NCBI RefSeq assembly: GCF_026619415.1
Contig: NZ_JAOVZR010000001.1
Location: forward strand, 4,572,501 to 4,636,500
Direction: 5' to 3'
Source: Hoeflea algicola
Lineage (GTDB): Bacteria > Pseudomonadota > Alphaproteobacteria > Rhizobiales > Rhizobiaceae
DNA length: 64,000 nt
Of this stretch, positions 34,804-42,891 are shown piece after piece. A program made the translations under genes and the position numbers. The first letter of the stretch is position 1, and each line of letters starts with the position of its first letter. The notes beneath the pieces are model-generated. The model saw only the letters and a list, made by a program, of their open reading frames with translations. It was not told the origin of the DNA and made no database searches.

Positions 34804-35978
34804 GCTACAAGGCGATTTACACCTATGCCTGGGACCTTGCGGAAACCGGCGTCAAGGCTGCTGCAGACGAGTTTCGCGGTCTCGGTCTCGATACGGTGAC
34901 GATGGCCGGAAGCTACCATGCCGGCAAGTTCATGCGCCCGCATGGCAGGGCAGGCAAGGTGTTGTTTCCCGAAGACGGAACGGTCTATTTCAACGCCGAT
35001 CCGTCACGCTACGGTGCCATCAAGCCTGTTGCCAACAGCATGCTAAGTGAACGCGACATGCTGGGCGAATTGGTCGAACAGAGCGGCATGGCAGTCAATG
35101 TCTGGCTGGTGTTGCTGCACAACACCAGGCTCGGGATGGCCAATACGCAGTCCGTGGTGCGTAACGCTTTTGGCGATCCCTATTACTACAATCTTTGCCC
35201 CTCGGCACCGGAAGCACGGGCCTATGCCATCGGTCTCGCCCGCGATGTAACCGAGAGCTACCCGGTCAGCGGCCTCTCCATGGAATCGCCCGGATTTGCG
35301 CCCTATGCGCATGGGTTCCACCATGAATTCGCGTTGATGAAATCCAATCCCTGGCTCGAAAACATGCTCGGCCTGTGCTTCTGCGACCATTGCGTCTCGG
35401 GCGCCGAAAAGGCCGGCATCGACGCCCGCCGGTTCAAGGCGGAAGTGGCCGGCGACATCGAAGCCTATCTCGACAGCGATATCGATTACCCCGCCGACAT
35501 GGCCGAGGCATTCTGGCGCGCTGATGTCGCGACCAACGCCGATCTCCGCCGTTATCTCGATTTCCGCAACGGCGTTGTCACATCGCTGGTGGCCGAAATC
35601 CGTGCAGCGGTCCGAAAGGATGCGACAGTGGCTGTCATCCCCTCGGTGGCGCGGCCAACGGCCGGCGCCTGGTACGAGGGCAGTGATCTGTACGCACTGG
35701 CGGCAACGACAGGCATCGTCGAAGCCTGTTTTTATGAGCCGAGTGCCGAGCGGATAAGGGCCGATTTGTTCGATATTCGCCGGCGGCTGAAGGGCACCGG
35801 TACGCTGCGCGGGATTTTGCGCCCATCGCATCCCGACATTTCCAACCGGGCGGAATTCATCGCCGCCGTCGAGGCGCTGCGCGAGGGCGGGGTCGAGGAA
35901 TTGGCGTTTTACAATTGGGGCCATTTGCGCCGGGCCAATCTCGGCTGGATCGGCGATGTTTTGCGGGGGGCGCAATGA
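34800..35978 (+). CDS. Uncharacterised protein, probable TIM-barrel glycosidase-like fold
   Basis: 392 residues, no signal peptide. The pattern of repeated beta-alpha segments (IYTYAWDLAETGVKAAADEF, GLSMESPGFAPYAHGFHHEF, TGIVEACFYEPSAERIRADL, GVEELAFYNWGHLRRANLGW) suggests a TIM barrel like those of putative family 10/42-type glycoside hydrolases. A cysteine cluster GLCFCDHC near residue 195 could bind metal and is a distinctive mark. Charged residues in SMESPGF may be catalytic, but nothing proves an enzyme activity. It is locked into the operon by ATGA overlaps on both sides (34800 and 35975), which argues for a required pathway role. Confidence 0.75.
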   Translation: MSYKAIYTYAWDLAETGVKAAADEFRGLGLDTVTMAGSYHAGKFMRPHGRAGKVLFPEDGTVYFNADPSRYGAIKPVANSMLSERDMLGELVEQSGMAVNVWLVLLHNTRLGMANTQSVVRNAFGDPYYYNLCPSAPEARAYAIGLARDVTESYPVSGLSMESPGFAPYAHGFHHEFALMKSNPWLENMLGLCFCDHCVSGAEKAGIDARRFKAEVAGDIEAYLDSDIDYPADMAEAFWRADVATNADLRRYLDFRNGVVTSLVAEIRAAVRKDATVAVIPSVARPTAGAWYEGSDLYALAATTGIVEACFYEPSAERIRADLFDIRRRLKGTGTLRGILRPSHPDISNRAEFIAAVEALREGGVEELAFYNWGHLRRANLGWIGDVLRGAQ

Positions 35979-36754
35979 CCCGACCATTCGAAGGCAAGAC
36001 CGTCGCCATCACCGGTGCGGCCGGCGGCATTGGCCAATGGCTCTGCCGCTTCTTCGGCGCAGAAGGGGCGACCATCGCGGCCATTGACGTGAGCGAACGC
36101 GTCAACGATCTGGTTGACGTGCTCGGCAAGGACGGGATCAAGGTTATCCCGGCGATCGCCAATATTGCCTCTGTCGACCAGGTCAAGACCGCCTTTGCCG
36201 GTTTTGGCGAGGTTCATGTCCTCATCAACAATGCCGGTATTTCACGCCATCACACGCTGGCCTCCACAGATCCAGCGGGTTGGAACGAGGACATCGCAGC
36301 TAATCTCAATGGCGCCTATGCCTGCACCCACGCGGTGTTGCCGCAGATGGTTGAACGGCGCGGGGGCTGCATTGTCAGTGTTGGCTCGGTGAACGGTCTG
36401 TCGGCGCTGGGCGATCCTGCCTACAGCGCGGCCAAGGCCGGCATCATCGCCATGACCAAGGCGATCGCCATGGAATATGGCCGCCACGGCATTCGCGCCA
36501 ATTGCGTGCTGCCGGGAACGGTGCGCACGCCGATCTGGGACGACCGCAAGGCCAAGGATCCCGACGTGCTGAAGCAGCTCGAACGCTGGTATCCGCTGGG
36601 CCGTATCGTCGAGCCCGACGAGGTCGCCAAGGTGATCGCGTTCCTGGCTTCCGACGCAGCCAGTGCCGTCACCGGTGCGGCCATACCCGTCGATTGCGGG
36701 CTGACCGCCGGAAACATCGTCATGACGCGCGAATTGACGCTCGAGGAATTCTAG
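35975..36754 (+). CDS. Short-chain dehydrogenase/reductase
   Basis: 259 residues, classical SDR: ITGAAGGIGQWLCRFFGAEG cofactor site at about 12-31, LINNAGISRHH, catalytic Ser in VSVGSVNGLSALGDP, YSAAKAGIIAMTKAIAMEYG with Tyr and Lys, and IRANCVLPGTVRTPIWDD. The DCGLTAG C-terminal element is common in sugar and polyol dehydrogenases. ATG 35975 overlaps the preceding stop. The gene supplies a third NAD(P)-linked oxidoreductase in this operon. Confidence 0.9.
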   Translation: MTRPFEGKTVAITGAAGGIGQWLCRFFGAEGATIAAIDVSERVNDLVDVLGKDGIKVIPAIANIASVDQVKTAFAGFGEVHVLINNAGISRHHTLASTDPAGWNEDIAANLNGAYACTHAVLPQMVERRGGCIVSVGSVNGLSALGDPAYSAAKAGIIAMTKAIAMEYGRHGIRANCVLPGTVRTPIWDDRKAKDPDVLKQLERWYPLGRIVEPDEVAKVIAFLASDAASAVTGAAIPVDCGLTAGNIVMTRELTLEEF

Positions 36755-36766
36755 AGGGAGACAATC

Positions 36767-37768
36767 ATGGATCGTTTGCGAATTGGGATTATCGGTCTTG
36801 GCTGGTTCGGCGAGATTCATGCCGAGACCATTGCCGGCGTTGCCAATCTGGAACTGGCTGCCCTGTGTACGCGCACGCCTGAACGACTTGCAGAAATGGG
36901 CGAAAAATTCGGCGTCAAGAAGCTCTACCGCGATTATCACGACATGCTGGCCGATCCGAACATCGATGCGGTGTCGATCTGCACCATGTGGGACCAGCAC
37001 CGTGAGCCGGCGATTGCCGCGCTGAAGGCCGGCAAGCATGTGTTCCTTGAAAAGCCGATAGCGTCCACAGTCGAGGACGGGCTGGCAATCACCGAGGCAT
37101 CGAAGAGCGCCAAGGGCATTCTCTATATCGGCCACATCGTGCGCTTCAATCCACGCTACCGCATGGCCAAGCAGGCTATCGACGAAGGCCGCATCGGCAA
37201 GATTGTGGCCTTGTCTTCCCGCCGCAACATTCCAGCTGCATGGACACCGACCATTCTCGACAAGATCGGGCCGATTGTCGGCGATGCCATTCACGATACC
37301 GACATCATGCTCTGGTTTACCGGCCAGCGCATCGTTTCGGCGTATGCCCAGACCGTCGATGTGCGCGGGCTCAAGCATCCCGATATCGGACAGACCATGT
37401 ACCGCTTTGCCGACGGCGCCAGCGCCACGCTGGAAACAGTCTGGTGCATGCCCGAAAAGACCCCCTTCGACATCGACGAGCGCATGTCGATCATCGGCAC
37501 CGAGGGTATCATCCATGTCCAGGACACGTTCCCCAATCTGGGTATTGTCGACGGCGACCGGCTGCATTCGCCGGACACGACCTATTGGCCAATGTTCGAG
37601 GGTGTTCGCGGTGGCGCATTGCGTGACGAATTCACCTATTTCGCCACCTGTGCGCTGGATGGAAAGGAAGTGACAATCGGCACGCCCGAGGATGCGACCG
37701 CGGCTCTGGAGGCCACGCTTGCGGCCGAGGAATCGGCGCGGACCGGCAACGTGGTGAGGATCGGCTGA
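36767..37768 (+). CDS. Gfo/Idh/MocA-family oxidoreductase (second copy)
   Basis: 333 residues. Rossmann start IGIIGLGWFGEIHAETIAGV, EKP motif in GKHVFLEKPIASTVEDGLAI, and the catalytic-domain stretch IVGDAIHDTDIMLWFTGQRI with Asp and His. It resembles inositol 2-dehydrogenase-like members but substrate cannot be assigned. GAGGGAG precedes the ATG. The TGA at 37766-37768 overlaps the ATG of the next small gene. Confidence 0.9.
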   Translation: MDRLRIGIIGLGWFGEIHAETIAGVANLELAALCTRTPERLAEMGEKFGVKKLYRDYHDMLADPNIDAVSICTMWDQHREPAIAALKAGKHVFLEKPIASTVEDGLAITEASKSAKGILYIGHIVRFNPRYRMAKQAIDEGRIGKIVALSSRRNIPAAWTPTILDKIGPIVGDAIHDTDIMLWFTGQRIVSAYAQTVDVRGLKHPDIGQTMYRFADGASATLETVWCMPEKTPFDIDERMSIIGTEGIIHVQDTFPNLGIVDGDRLHSPDTTYWPMFEGVRGGALRDEFTYFATCALDGKEVTIGTPEDATAALEATLAAEESARTGNVVRIG

Positions 37769-38109
37769 TGCTGGAATATGTTTTCGACCATGTAGGCATC
37801 ACCACCACCGAGCCGCAGCCCGATGAAGACTGGGTGGAAGCGAGCAAGATCTGGGTGACCAACCCGCGCAATCATCCCGAACACATCGAGTTCTTGCGCT
37901 ATCGCGAGGACAGCACAGTACCGGCGGTCGTGCGCGACAACCCGCATGTCGCTTACCGGGTTACCGAGTTGGCGCCTTATCTCGAGGGCGCAGAAATCCT
38001 GATTGAACCCTTCATTGTTGGCGATTTTCTCGAGGTCGTGTTTGTGCGCAAGCACGGCATGGTGTTTGAATATATGCGCTATCTCAAGGAAGGCTGGTTC
38101 GACAACTGA
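37768..38109 (+). CDS. Small VOC/glyoxalase-like protein
   Basis: 113 residues beginning MLEYVFDHVGITTTEPQPDE, which looks like the first strand and metal His (HVGI) of a vicinal-oxygen-chelate domain, and ending in LEVVFVRKHGMVFEYMRYLK. It contains IEFLRYREDSTVPAVVRDNP and PHVAYRVTELAPYLEG, the usual second half of such a domain. VOC proteins act as isomerases, epimerases or lyases. One-base overlap (TGATG) ties it to the preceding dehydrogenase. Family assignment is tentative because of its short length. Confidence 0.65.
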   Translation: MLEYVFDHVGITTTEPQPDEDWVEASKIWVTNPRNHPEHIEFLRYREDSTVPAVVRDNPHVAYRVTELAPYLEGAEILIEPFIVGDFLEVVFVRKHGMVFEYMRYLKEGWFDN

Positions 38110-38120
38110 TCCGCCAAACA

Positions 38121-38152
38121 CGGCTGGCGGGGCCTGACGGTCGCGCCAGCCG
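38121..38152 (+). terminator. Intercistronic hairpin before the PLP-enzyme gene
   Basis: CGGCTGGCG (38121-38129) and CGCCAGCCG (38144-38152) give a 9-bp stem with a 14-base loop, directly after the VOC-like gene and 37 bases before the next start. No T-run follows, so read-through is likely. Confidence 0.45.
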
Positions 38153-38189
38153 ATTGAGGCGGACCATTGGCCAGCGAAAGGATCACATC

Positions 38190-39296
38190 ATGACGGGATT
38201 GTCTGAACTGTTGCACGACGAACTGCAGCCGCTGCAGCGTACGCTGGACACGCTGGAAACCCCCGCGGTGTTGATTGACGCGGATGTTGCCGACGCCAAT
38301 CTGGTCCGTTGGCAGCAGCGCTGCGACGATCTCGGCCTTGCCAACCGTCCGCATATCAAGACTCACCGCAGTGTCGCCTGGGCCATGCGCCAGTTGCAGT
38401 TGGGTGCAAGCGGCATCACCGTGCAGACCGTGGGCGAGGCGGAAGTCATGGCCGACGGCGGCATTGACGATCTTTTTCTGACCACCAATGTGCTGGGAGC
38501 GGCCAAGCTCGCGCGGCTTGGCGCGCTGGCGCGGCGGACAAAGCTTGCCGTGGTTGCCGACAGTGATGCGGTGGTTGATGCCGTCGCTGACGCTGCCCGC
38601 GAAGCTGGTGCAACCATCACCGTGCTGATCGAATGCGATACCGGCGGTGGCCGATGCGGGCTTGCCGATCCGGCAGCGATTGCCGCGATGGCTAAGCGGA
38701 TTTCCGCTACCAGCGGTGTGCAGTTTGGCGGCCTGATGACCTACCCGGCCGCAGGCAAGCGCCAGCAATCACAGAAGGTTCTCGAGGCGGCCATCGACGC
38801 CTGCAAGGCGGTGGGCATCGCCGTGCCGGTGGTGTCGTCAGGCGGCAGTCCTGACATGTGGTCCGATGAGGGCTTGGCGCCAGTCACCGAGTACCGCGCC
38901 GGCACTTATATCTACAATGACCGGGCGCTGCTCAATCACGGCACCGCCACGCTCGATCAATGCGCCATGACGGTGCTGGCGACCGTGGTCAGCCGCCCCA
39001 CCGCGGACCGTGCTATCATCGATGCCGGTTCGAAGGCGTTGACCAGCGATCTGCTCGGGCTTGATGGCTATGGCATGGTGCTTGAACATCCTGAAGCCAG
39101 AATCTATCAACTGAACGAGGAGCATGGTCTGATCGACATCTCGGCCTGCTCCGCAAAGCCGGAGGTAGGCGACCGCATCCATGTGCTGCCCAACCACACC
39201 TGTGTTGTCACCAATCTGTTTGACCGGCTTTATGTCGTATCCGGCGGCGCGCTTCTGGGCGCCTTACCCGTCGACGCACGTGGCCGCTCCGGCTGA
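38190..39296 (+). CDS. D-serine dehydratase/D-threonine aldolase-like PLP enzyme
   Basis: 368 residues of the fold-III (alanine-racemase-type) PLP family. ETPAVLIDADVADANLVRWQ begins the barrel; RPHIKTHRSVAWAMRQLQLG holds the PLP-binding lysine (about residue 54); LIECDTGGGRCGL and VSSGGSPDMW bind phosphate; the C-terminal HVLPNHTCVVTNLFD has the His/Cys pair that binds zinc in D-serine dehydratases. Enzymes of this group split or dehydrate D-3-hydroxy amino acids. ATG 38190 with GAAAGGA upstream was chosen. The RidA gene that follows would clear the enamine/imine released by a dehydratase, which favours dehydratase over aldolase chemistry. Confidence 0.85.
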   Translation: MTGLSELLHDELQPLQRTLDTLETPAVLIDADVADANLVRWQQRCDDLGLANRPHIKTHRSVAWAMRQLQLGASGITVQTVGEAEVMADGGIDDLFLTTNVLGAAKLARLGALARRTKLAVVADSDAVVDAVADAAREAGATITVLIECDTGGGRCGLADPAAIAAMAKRISATSGVQFGGLMTYPAAGKRQQSQKVLEAAIDACKAVGIAVPVVSSGGSPDMWSDEGLAPVTEYRAGTYIYNDRALLNHGTATLDQCAMTVLATVVSRPTADRAIIDAGSKALTSDLLGLDGYGMVLEHPEARIYQLNEEHGLIDISACSAKPEVGDRIHVLPNHTCVVTNLFDRLYVVSGGALLGALPVDARGRSG

Positions 39297-39395
39297 GCCG
39301 AGGCAATTCTCAACCCGGGTTTCATGCAAGCATCAGCCGGCAGAAGCCCGCGGGCAATCCACCGCAACCACCTATCGCAACCACAAGGTATCATC

Positions 39396-39764
39396 ATGAC
39401 CAAAAAGCAGTGTTTCGGCGCATCACACGTACCGCTTTCACCCGCCGTCAGGGCAGGTGACTTCGTCTACGTTTCCGGTCAGGTCCCCGTTGACAGCGAC
39501 GGCAAGATCATCGATGGCGGTGTCGGCGCACAGACGGCCAAGGCGCTTGAAAATGTTGCTGCGGCGTTGGCGCTGGCTGGGTGTGAGCTTTCGGATGTGG
39601 TCAAGACCACGGTCTGGCTCAAGCGGGCAGAAGACTTTGCCGACTTCAATGCCGCCTATGCGCCGTTTTTCCCCAAAGATCCGCCGGCCCGCTCGACTGC
39701 GGAATCACGGCTGATGATCGATATCCTGGTCGAGATCGAAGCCATCGCCTACAAGCCCGTCTGA
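39396..39764 (+). CDS. RidA-family enamine/imine deaminase
   Basis: 122 residues, typical RidA/YjgF length. It contains FVYVSGQVPVDSDGKIIDGG, AKALENVAAALALAGCELSD, VVKTTVWLKRAEDFADFNAA, PPARSTAESRLMIDILVEIE with the arginine (PPAR) that binds the carboxylate and the late Glu of the family. RidA hydrolyses 2-aminoacrylate and similar enamines to keto acids and ammonia. Its place behind a D-serine-dehydratase-like gene fits that role. ATG 39396 has a weak CAAGGT site. It is the last gene before a bidirectional terminator. Confidence 0.88.
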   Translation: MTKKQCFGASHVPLSPAVRAGDFVYVSGQVPVDSDGKIIDGGVGAQTAKALENVAAALALAGCELSDVVKTTVWLKRAEDFADFNAAYAPFFPKDPPARSTAESRLMIDILVEIEAIAYKPV

Positions 39765-39770
39765 GTTCGT

Positions 39771-39801
39771 GCTGCCGGGGCGTGACAACACCCCCGGCAG
39801 C
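39771..39801. terminator. Bidirectional terminator between ridA-like and OsmC genes
   Basis: GCTGCCGGGG (39771-39780) pairs perfectly with CCCCGGCAGC (39792-39801) around an 11-base loop. It lies eight bases past the RidA stop and 27 bases before the OsmC stop on the other strand, closing both convergent transcripts. Confidence 0.7.
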
Positions 39802-39827
39802 CGGTTTGCCGACCTGCGCAACAGGTT

Positions 39828-40421
39828 TCAGCCTTCGTCATGCAGCAGTTCGCGGTTGTTGTGTATCAGTCGGGTTGACCAGGGGATCGGATTGCGCAGC
39901 GCGAAATGGGCCATGCATGCGCCTTCCGCCTCGGCCAGGAGTGCCTGGATGCTCTCTTCGGATTCAGGGCTTTCGATAATGACGTGGGTTTCGACTTTTT
40001 CGCATCGCCCATCTGTGGTGTGACCGAGTTCGCGCATCGTGCCCAGATTTGTCATGAAGCGGATCCGTTGCTCAAGGCGCAGGGAATCCACCTGTATTTT
40101 ACGAGCCGTGAGAATGTCGGTCAGGTGTGTCATCAAACAGAAGGCGATACCGGCGGAGAAAAACGCAAGCGGCGGCGGTGCAGTGTCGTCTCCGACCGGC
40201 GTCTGCTCGTCGCAATATAGTTTGACCGGGCTGAATCCGGGAATGTTGACCTGGACCACACCTGACTTCTTCTGCCGGTCATGTGCTTCGGCAACAACAT
40301 TGACTTCGAAGTGAAGTGGCTCCGGCGGGCGGGATTTGCGAAACGGCGACGGCTCGAATTGGGTTGGGACTGGCGGAGCCTCGGCCCGCTCGCCTACGTG
40401 AAAATCGCTTTGATCTGTCAT
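39828..40421 (-). CDS. OsmC-family protein
   Basis: 197 residues. After a proline-rich start, the OsmC core is seen in DEQTPVGDDTAPPPLAFFSA, GIAFCLMTHLTDILTARKIQ with its conserved Cys, and CEKVETHVIIESPESEE; C-terminal ACMAHFALRNPIPW carries the second thiol region. OsmC/Ohr proteins reduce organic peroxides, but some members have other uses. The gene lies 45 bases behind an AhpD-like gene on the same strand, so both may serve peroxide or thiol stress. Substrate is not known. Confidence 0.82.
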   Translation of the reverse strand: MTDQSDFHVGERAEAPPVPTQFEPSPFRKSRPPEPLHFEVNVVAEAHDRQKKSGVVQVNIPGFSPVKLYCDEQTPVGDDTAPPPLAFFSAGIAFCLMTHLTDILTARKIQVDSLRLEQRIRFMTNLGTMRELGHTTDGRCEKVETHVIIESPESEESIQALLAEAEGACMAHFALRNPIPWSTRLIHNNRELLHDEG

Positions 40422-40466
40422 CGGTCTCTGGCTCCTTGGATTGGTCGGTTAAATGGGCTGCGGCGC

Positions 40467-41075
40467 TTATCCATGGTTCCAGTCATCGGGCTTGCTGGAA
40501 TCATTGGGTGAGAGGCCAAGAGTTTCGCCATCGGTGGAACAGCCGAGACCAAGCACCGTCCTGTTGGCATAGTTGAAATAGGCCGCCACCTGATTGATCT
40601 CGAGGATTTCGCCATCGCTGTAGCCCAGTTCGCGCAGCTTCTGGACGTCGGCCTGAACCAGGTTTTTGGGCGCTACCGTCAGTATTTCGGCGTAGCGCAA
40701 GGCTTCCTTCTGAGCGTCATCGAGCGGCGCACGGTCGATGGCGCGATCGGTGATTGCCGCCAGGATCTCGTCGCTGCGAGCGTCATCCTTCAACAGCCTT
40801 CTCAGACCGGCAAAATGGTGATCAACGCAGTAGCTGCACTGGTTGAGCGCGCTCACCCAGACGCCGACGGTTTCAAGAAACCATTTCGGAACCGTGTTGT
40901 TGGAATTGTGCAGCACATTCTTGTACAGCATCATGTGACCTTCGAGCGTATGCGGACGCAGGCTGTGCATGGCGAGAATGTTGTCGACTTTGTTGCCGGG
41001 TCCCTTGACCCGGTCATAGATGGTCTTGAGCGGCCCTTCGGCCTGATCGTAGGGAATGGCATCAATCCATGGCAT
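40467..41075 (-). CDS. AhpD-like peroxidase-related protein (carboxymuconolactone decarboxylase family)
   Basis: 202 residues. The family signature is the CxxC-plus-His site in WVSALNQCSYCVDHHFAGLR (about residues 72-91), as in alkylhydroperoxidase AhpD. MPWIDAIPYDQAEGPLKTIY starts the protein, and EILEINQVAAYFNYANRTVL is the conserved C-terminal helix of the peroxidase-related subgroup. It is first of a possible two-gene unit with OsmC. ATG 41075 follows the family start. Confidence 0.85.
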   Translation of the reverse strand: MPWIDAIPYDQAEGPLKTIYDRVKGPGNKVDNILAMHSLRPHTLEGHMMLYKNVLHNSNNTVPKWFLETVGVWVSALNQCSYCVDHHFAGLRRLLKDDARSDEILAAITDRAIDRAPLDDAQKEALRYAEILTVAPKNLVQADVQKLRELGYSDGEILEINQVAAYFNYANRTVLGLGCSTDGETLGLSPNDSSKPDDWNHG

Positions 41076-41128
41076 TGCTGGTTTCCTTGGCTGTCTGGGT
41101 TCAAAAAATGTAGGTTTGCCGGCCCGTC

Positions 41129-41923
41129 TCAGCCGAGCAACAATGCGTCGTCGCTGAGTTCTTCGTGCTGCTCTTGCTTGAACAACGCGAGCAGATCGTT
41201 GACATGCATGGCCGCGCGTTTCGGTCCGTCGATGTCGGTGACGATCCGGCCGCGGTGAAACATCACCGTGCGGTCGCCAACATGCAGTGCCTGCGCCATC
41301 GAATGCGTGACCATGACCACCGTGAGCTTCAGTTCGGCAACGATCGACTGCGTCAGTTCGAGGACGAACCCGGCAGTTTTCGGGTCAAGCGCGGCGGTAT
41401 GTTCGTCCAGCAGCAAGACCTTGGTGTCACCGGTCGTGGCCATCAGCAGGCTTACTGCCTGGCGTTGGCCGCCCGACAGCAGGCCGACCTTGTCGTGGAG
41501 CCGGTTTTCCAGACCGAGCCCCAGCACCTTCAACCGCTCGGCTGCCTCGTCCTTGATTGTACGGGTGACTGCCATGCGAAACCCGCGCGGCCGGGTTCGG
41601 CCTTGCGCCAGCGCGAAATTTTCGAGGATGGTCAAATCCTCGCATGTGCCCATCTTGGGATCCTGGAAAACCCGGCTCAAGAACTTCGACCGCCGATAGA
41701 TCGGCCAATCGGAAATATCGTCCCCGGCGACAGCCACGGTGCCGCTGGCAGGCCGGCACAGGCCGGCAATGAGATTGAGGCAGGTCGATTTTCCAGCGCC
41801 GTTGGAACCGATGACGGTCAGGAACTGGCCTTCAGGAACATTGAGGTTGACCCCACGCAAGGCCTTGGTTTCCAGCGGTGTTCCGGGATTGAACGTGACA
41901 TGGACATCCGAAAGTTCAATCAT
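41129..41923 (-). CDS. ABC transporter ATP-binding protein of TrpXYZ-type system
   Basis: 264 residues with Walker A GSNGAGKSTCLNLIAG, signature LSGGQRQAVSLLMAT, Walker B VLLLDEHTAALDPKTAGFVL and switch VVMVTHSMAQAL. The DEHTAALDPKTA form is typical of the ATPases paired with BPD_transp_2-like permeases and ABC_sub_bind (DUF534) binding proteins. Its start overlaps the permease stop by eight bases. It is the last gene of the three-gene importer operon. Confidence 0.92.
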   Translation of the reverse strand: MIELSDVHVTFNPGTPLETKALRGVNLNVPEGQFLTVIGSNGAGKSTCLNLIAGLCRPASGTVAVAGDDISDWPIYRRSKFLSRVFQDPKMGTCEDLTILENFALAQGRTRPRGFRMAVTRTIKDEAAERLKVLGLGLENRLHDKVGLLSGGQRQAVSLLMATTGDTKVLLLDEHTAALDPKTAGFVLELTQSIVAELKLTVVMVTHSMAQALHVGDRTVMFHRGRIVTDIDGPKRAAMHVNDLLALFKQEQHEELSDDALLLG

Positions 41924-42821
41924 TGCTGCGCCTCTTGAAAATCTTCAGGAACGACAGTCCCGATTGCTGCACGATCAAGGCGACAGCAACCAGCACTGCG
42001 GTCACCATTTGGACATCGGACGCCTGCAGCCCGATGAAATCGGCATTTAGCGCCGCCGCCACCGCAAGCCGGTAAAGCACAGCCCCGATGATGCAGGCCG
42101 CAGTCGCGCGGGCGATCGTATCGGAGGGCAGGACCGACATGCCGACGATTACCGATGCCAGTCCGACGATGATGACGCCGATCCCCATATAGGCGTCGGC
42201 CGCGCCGAAGATCTGTGCAAACAGGGCACCGGCGACTGCGGTGAGAAAGTTCGCAAGCCCGACGCCAAACAGCTTCATGTTGCCGACATTGACGCCGTTT
42301 GCTTCCGCCATCGCCGGGTTGGCTCCTGCGGCGCGCATCGAGATGCCGAGCCCCGTGGCAAGCAGAAGGTCAATCAGCAGTTTGATGACAAGCACCAGAA
42401 TGCCAAGGAAGATCGGGTTGACGATGTAGCCCGGATAACCCCAGCCCTCGAATGCCGAATAGACTGTTTCGACCCCTAGCAGCGCCTTGTTGGGCCCCGT
42501 CATTATGCGAAGGTTGAGCGAATAGAGCGCAATGCCAACCAGAATGCCGGCCAGAATATGCAGGATATTGAAGCGTACATTGAGGTAGGCGGTAACAAAC
42601 CCGGCGGCAAAGCCGGCGCCGCCCGCAAGCAGCGTGGCCAGCCAGGGATTGACGCCGAACCCGACAATCAAGGTAGCGCAGACGGCGGCGCCCAACGGAA
42701 AGCTGCCTTCCACCGTCAGATCCGGAAAGTCCAGTATCTTGAATGTCAGATAGGCGCCGAGCGCGACAATTGCGAAAATGAAACCGGTCTCGAGCGTGCC
42801 GAGAAATTCATACAAGGACAT
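41916..42821 (-). CDS. ABC transporter permease of TrpXYZ-type system
   Basis: 301 residues, eight to nine hydrophobic segments. FLGTLETGFIFAIVALGAYL starts the protein and LDFPDLTVEGSFPLGAAVCA is the motif that identifies permeases of the putative tryptophan/tyrosine importer class; GLGISMRAAGANPAMAEANG is the coupling loop. It lies between the binding protein (70-base gap) and the ATPase. The substrate is not proven by sequence: the Trp/Tyr label comes from a few studied Gram-positive members. Confidence 0.9.
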   Translation of the reverse strand: MSLYEFLGTLETGFIFAIVALGAYLTFKILDFPDLTVEGSFPLGAAVCATLIVGFGVNPWLATLLAGGAGFAAGFVTAYLNVRFNILHILAGILVGIALYSLNLRIMTGPNKALLGVETVYSAFEGWGYPGYIVNPIFLGILVLVIKLLIDLLLATGLGISMRAAGANPAMAEANGVNVGNMKLFGVGLANFLTAVAGALFAQIFGAADAYMGIGVIIVGLASVIVGMSVLPSDTIARATAACIIGAVLYRLAVAAALNADFIGLQASDVQMVTAVLVAVALIVQQSGLSFLKIFKRRSND

Positions 42822-42891
42822 GGGAATTCACTGCCATCAGCTTGGAGCGATTGACGTCGATGGGCGCCAATCGCCCGATGGGATGAAGCTG

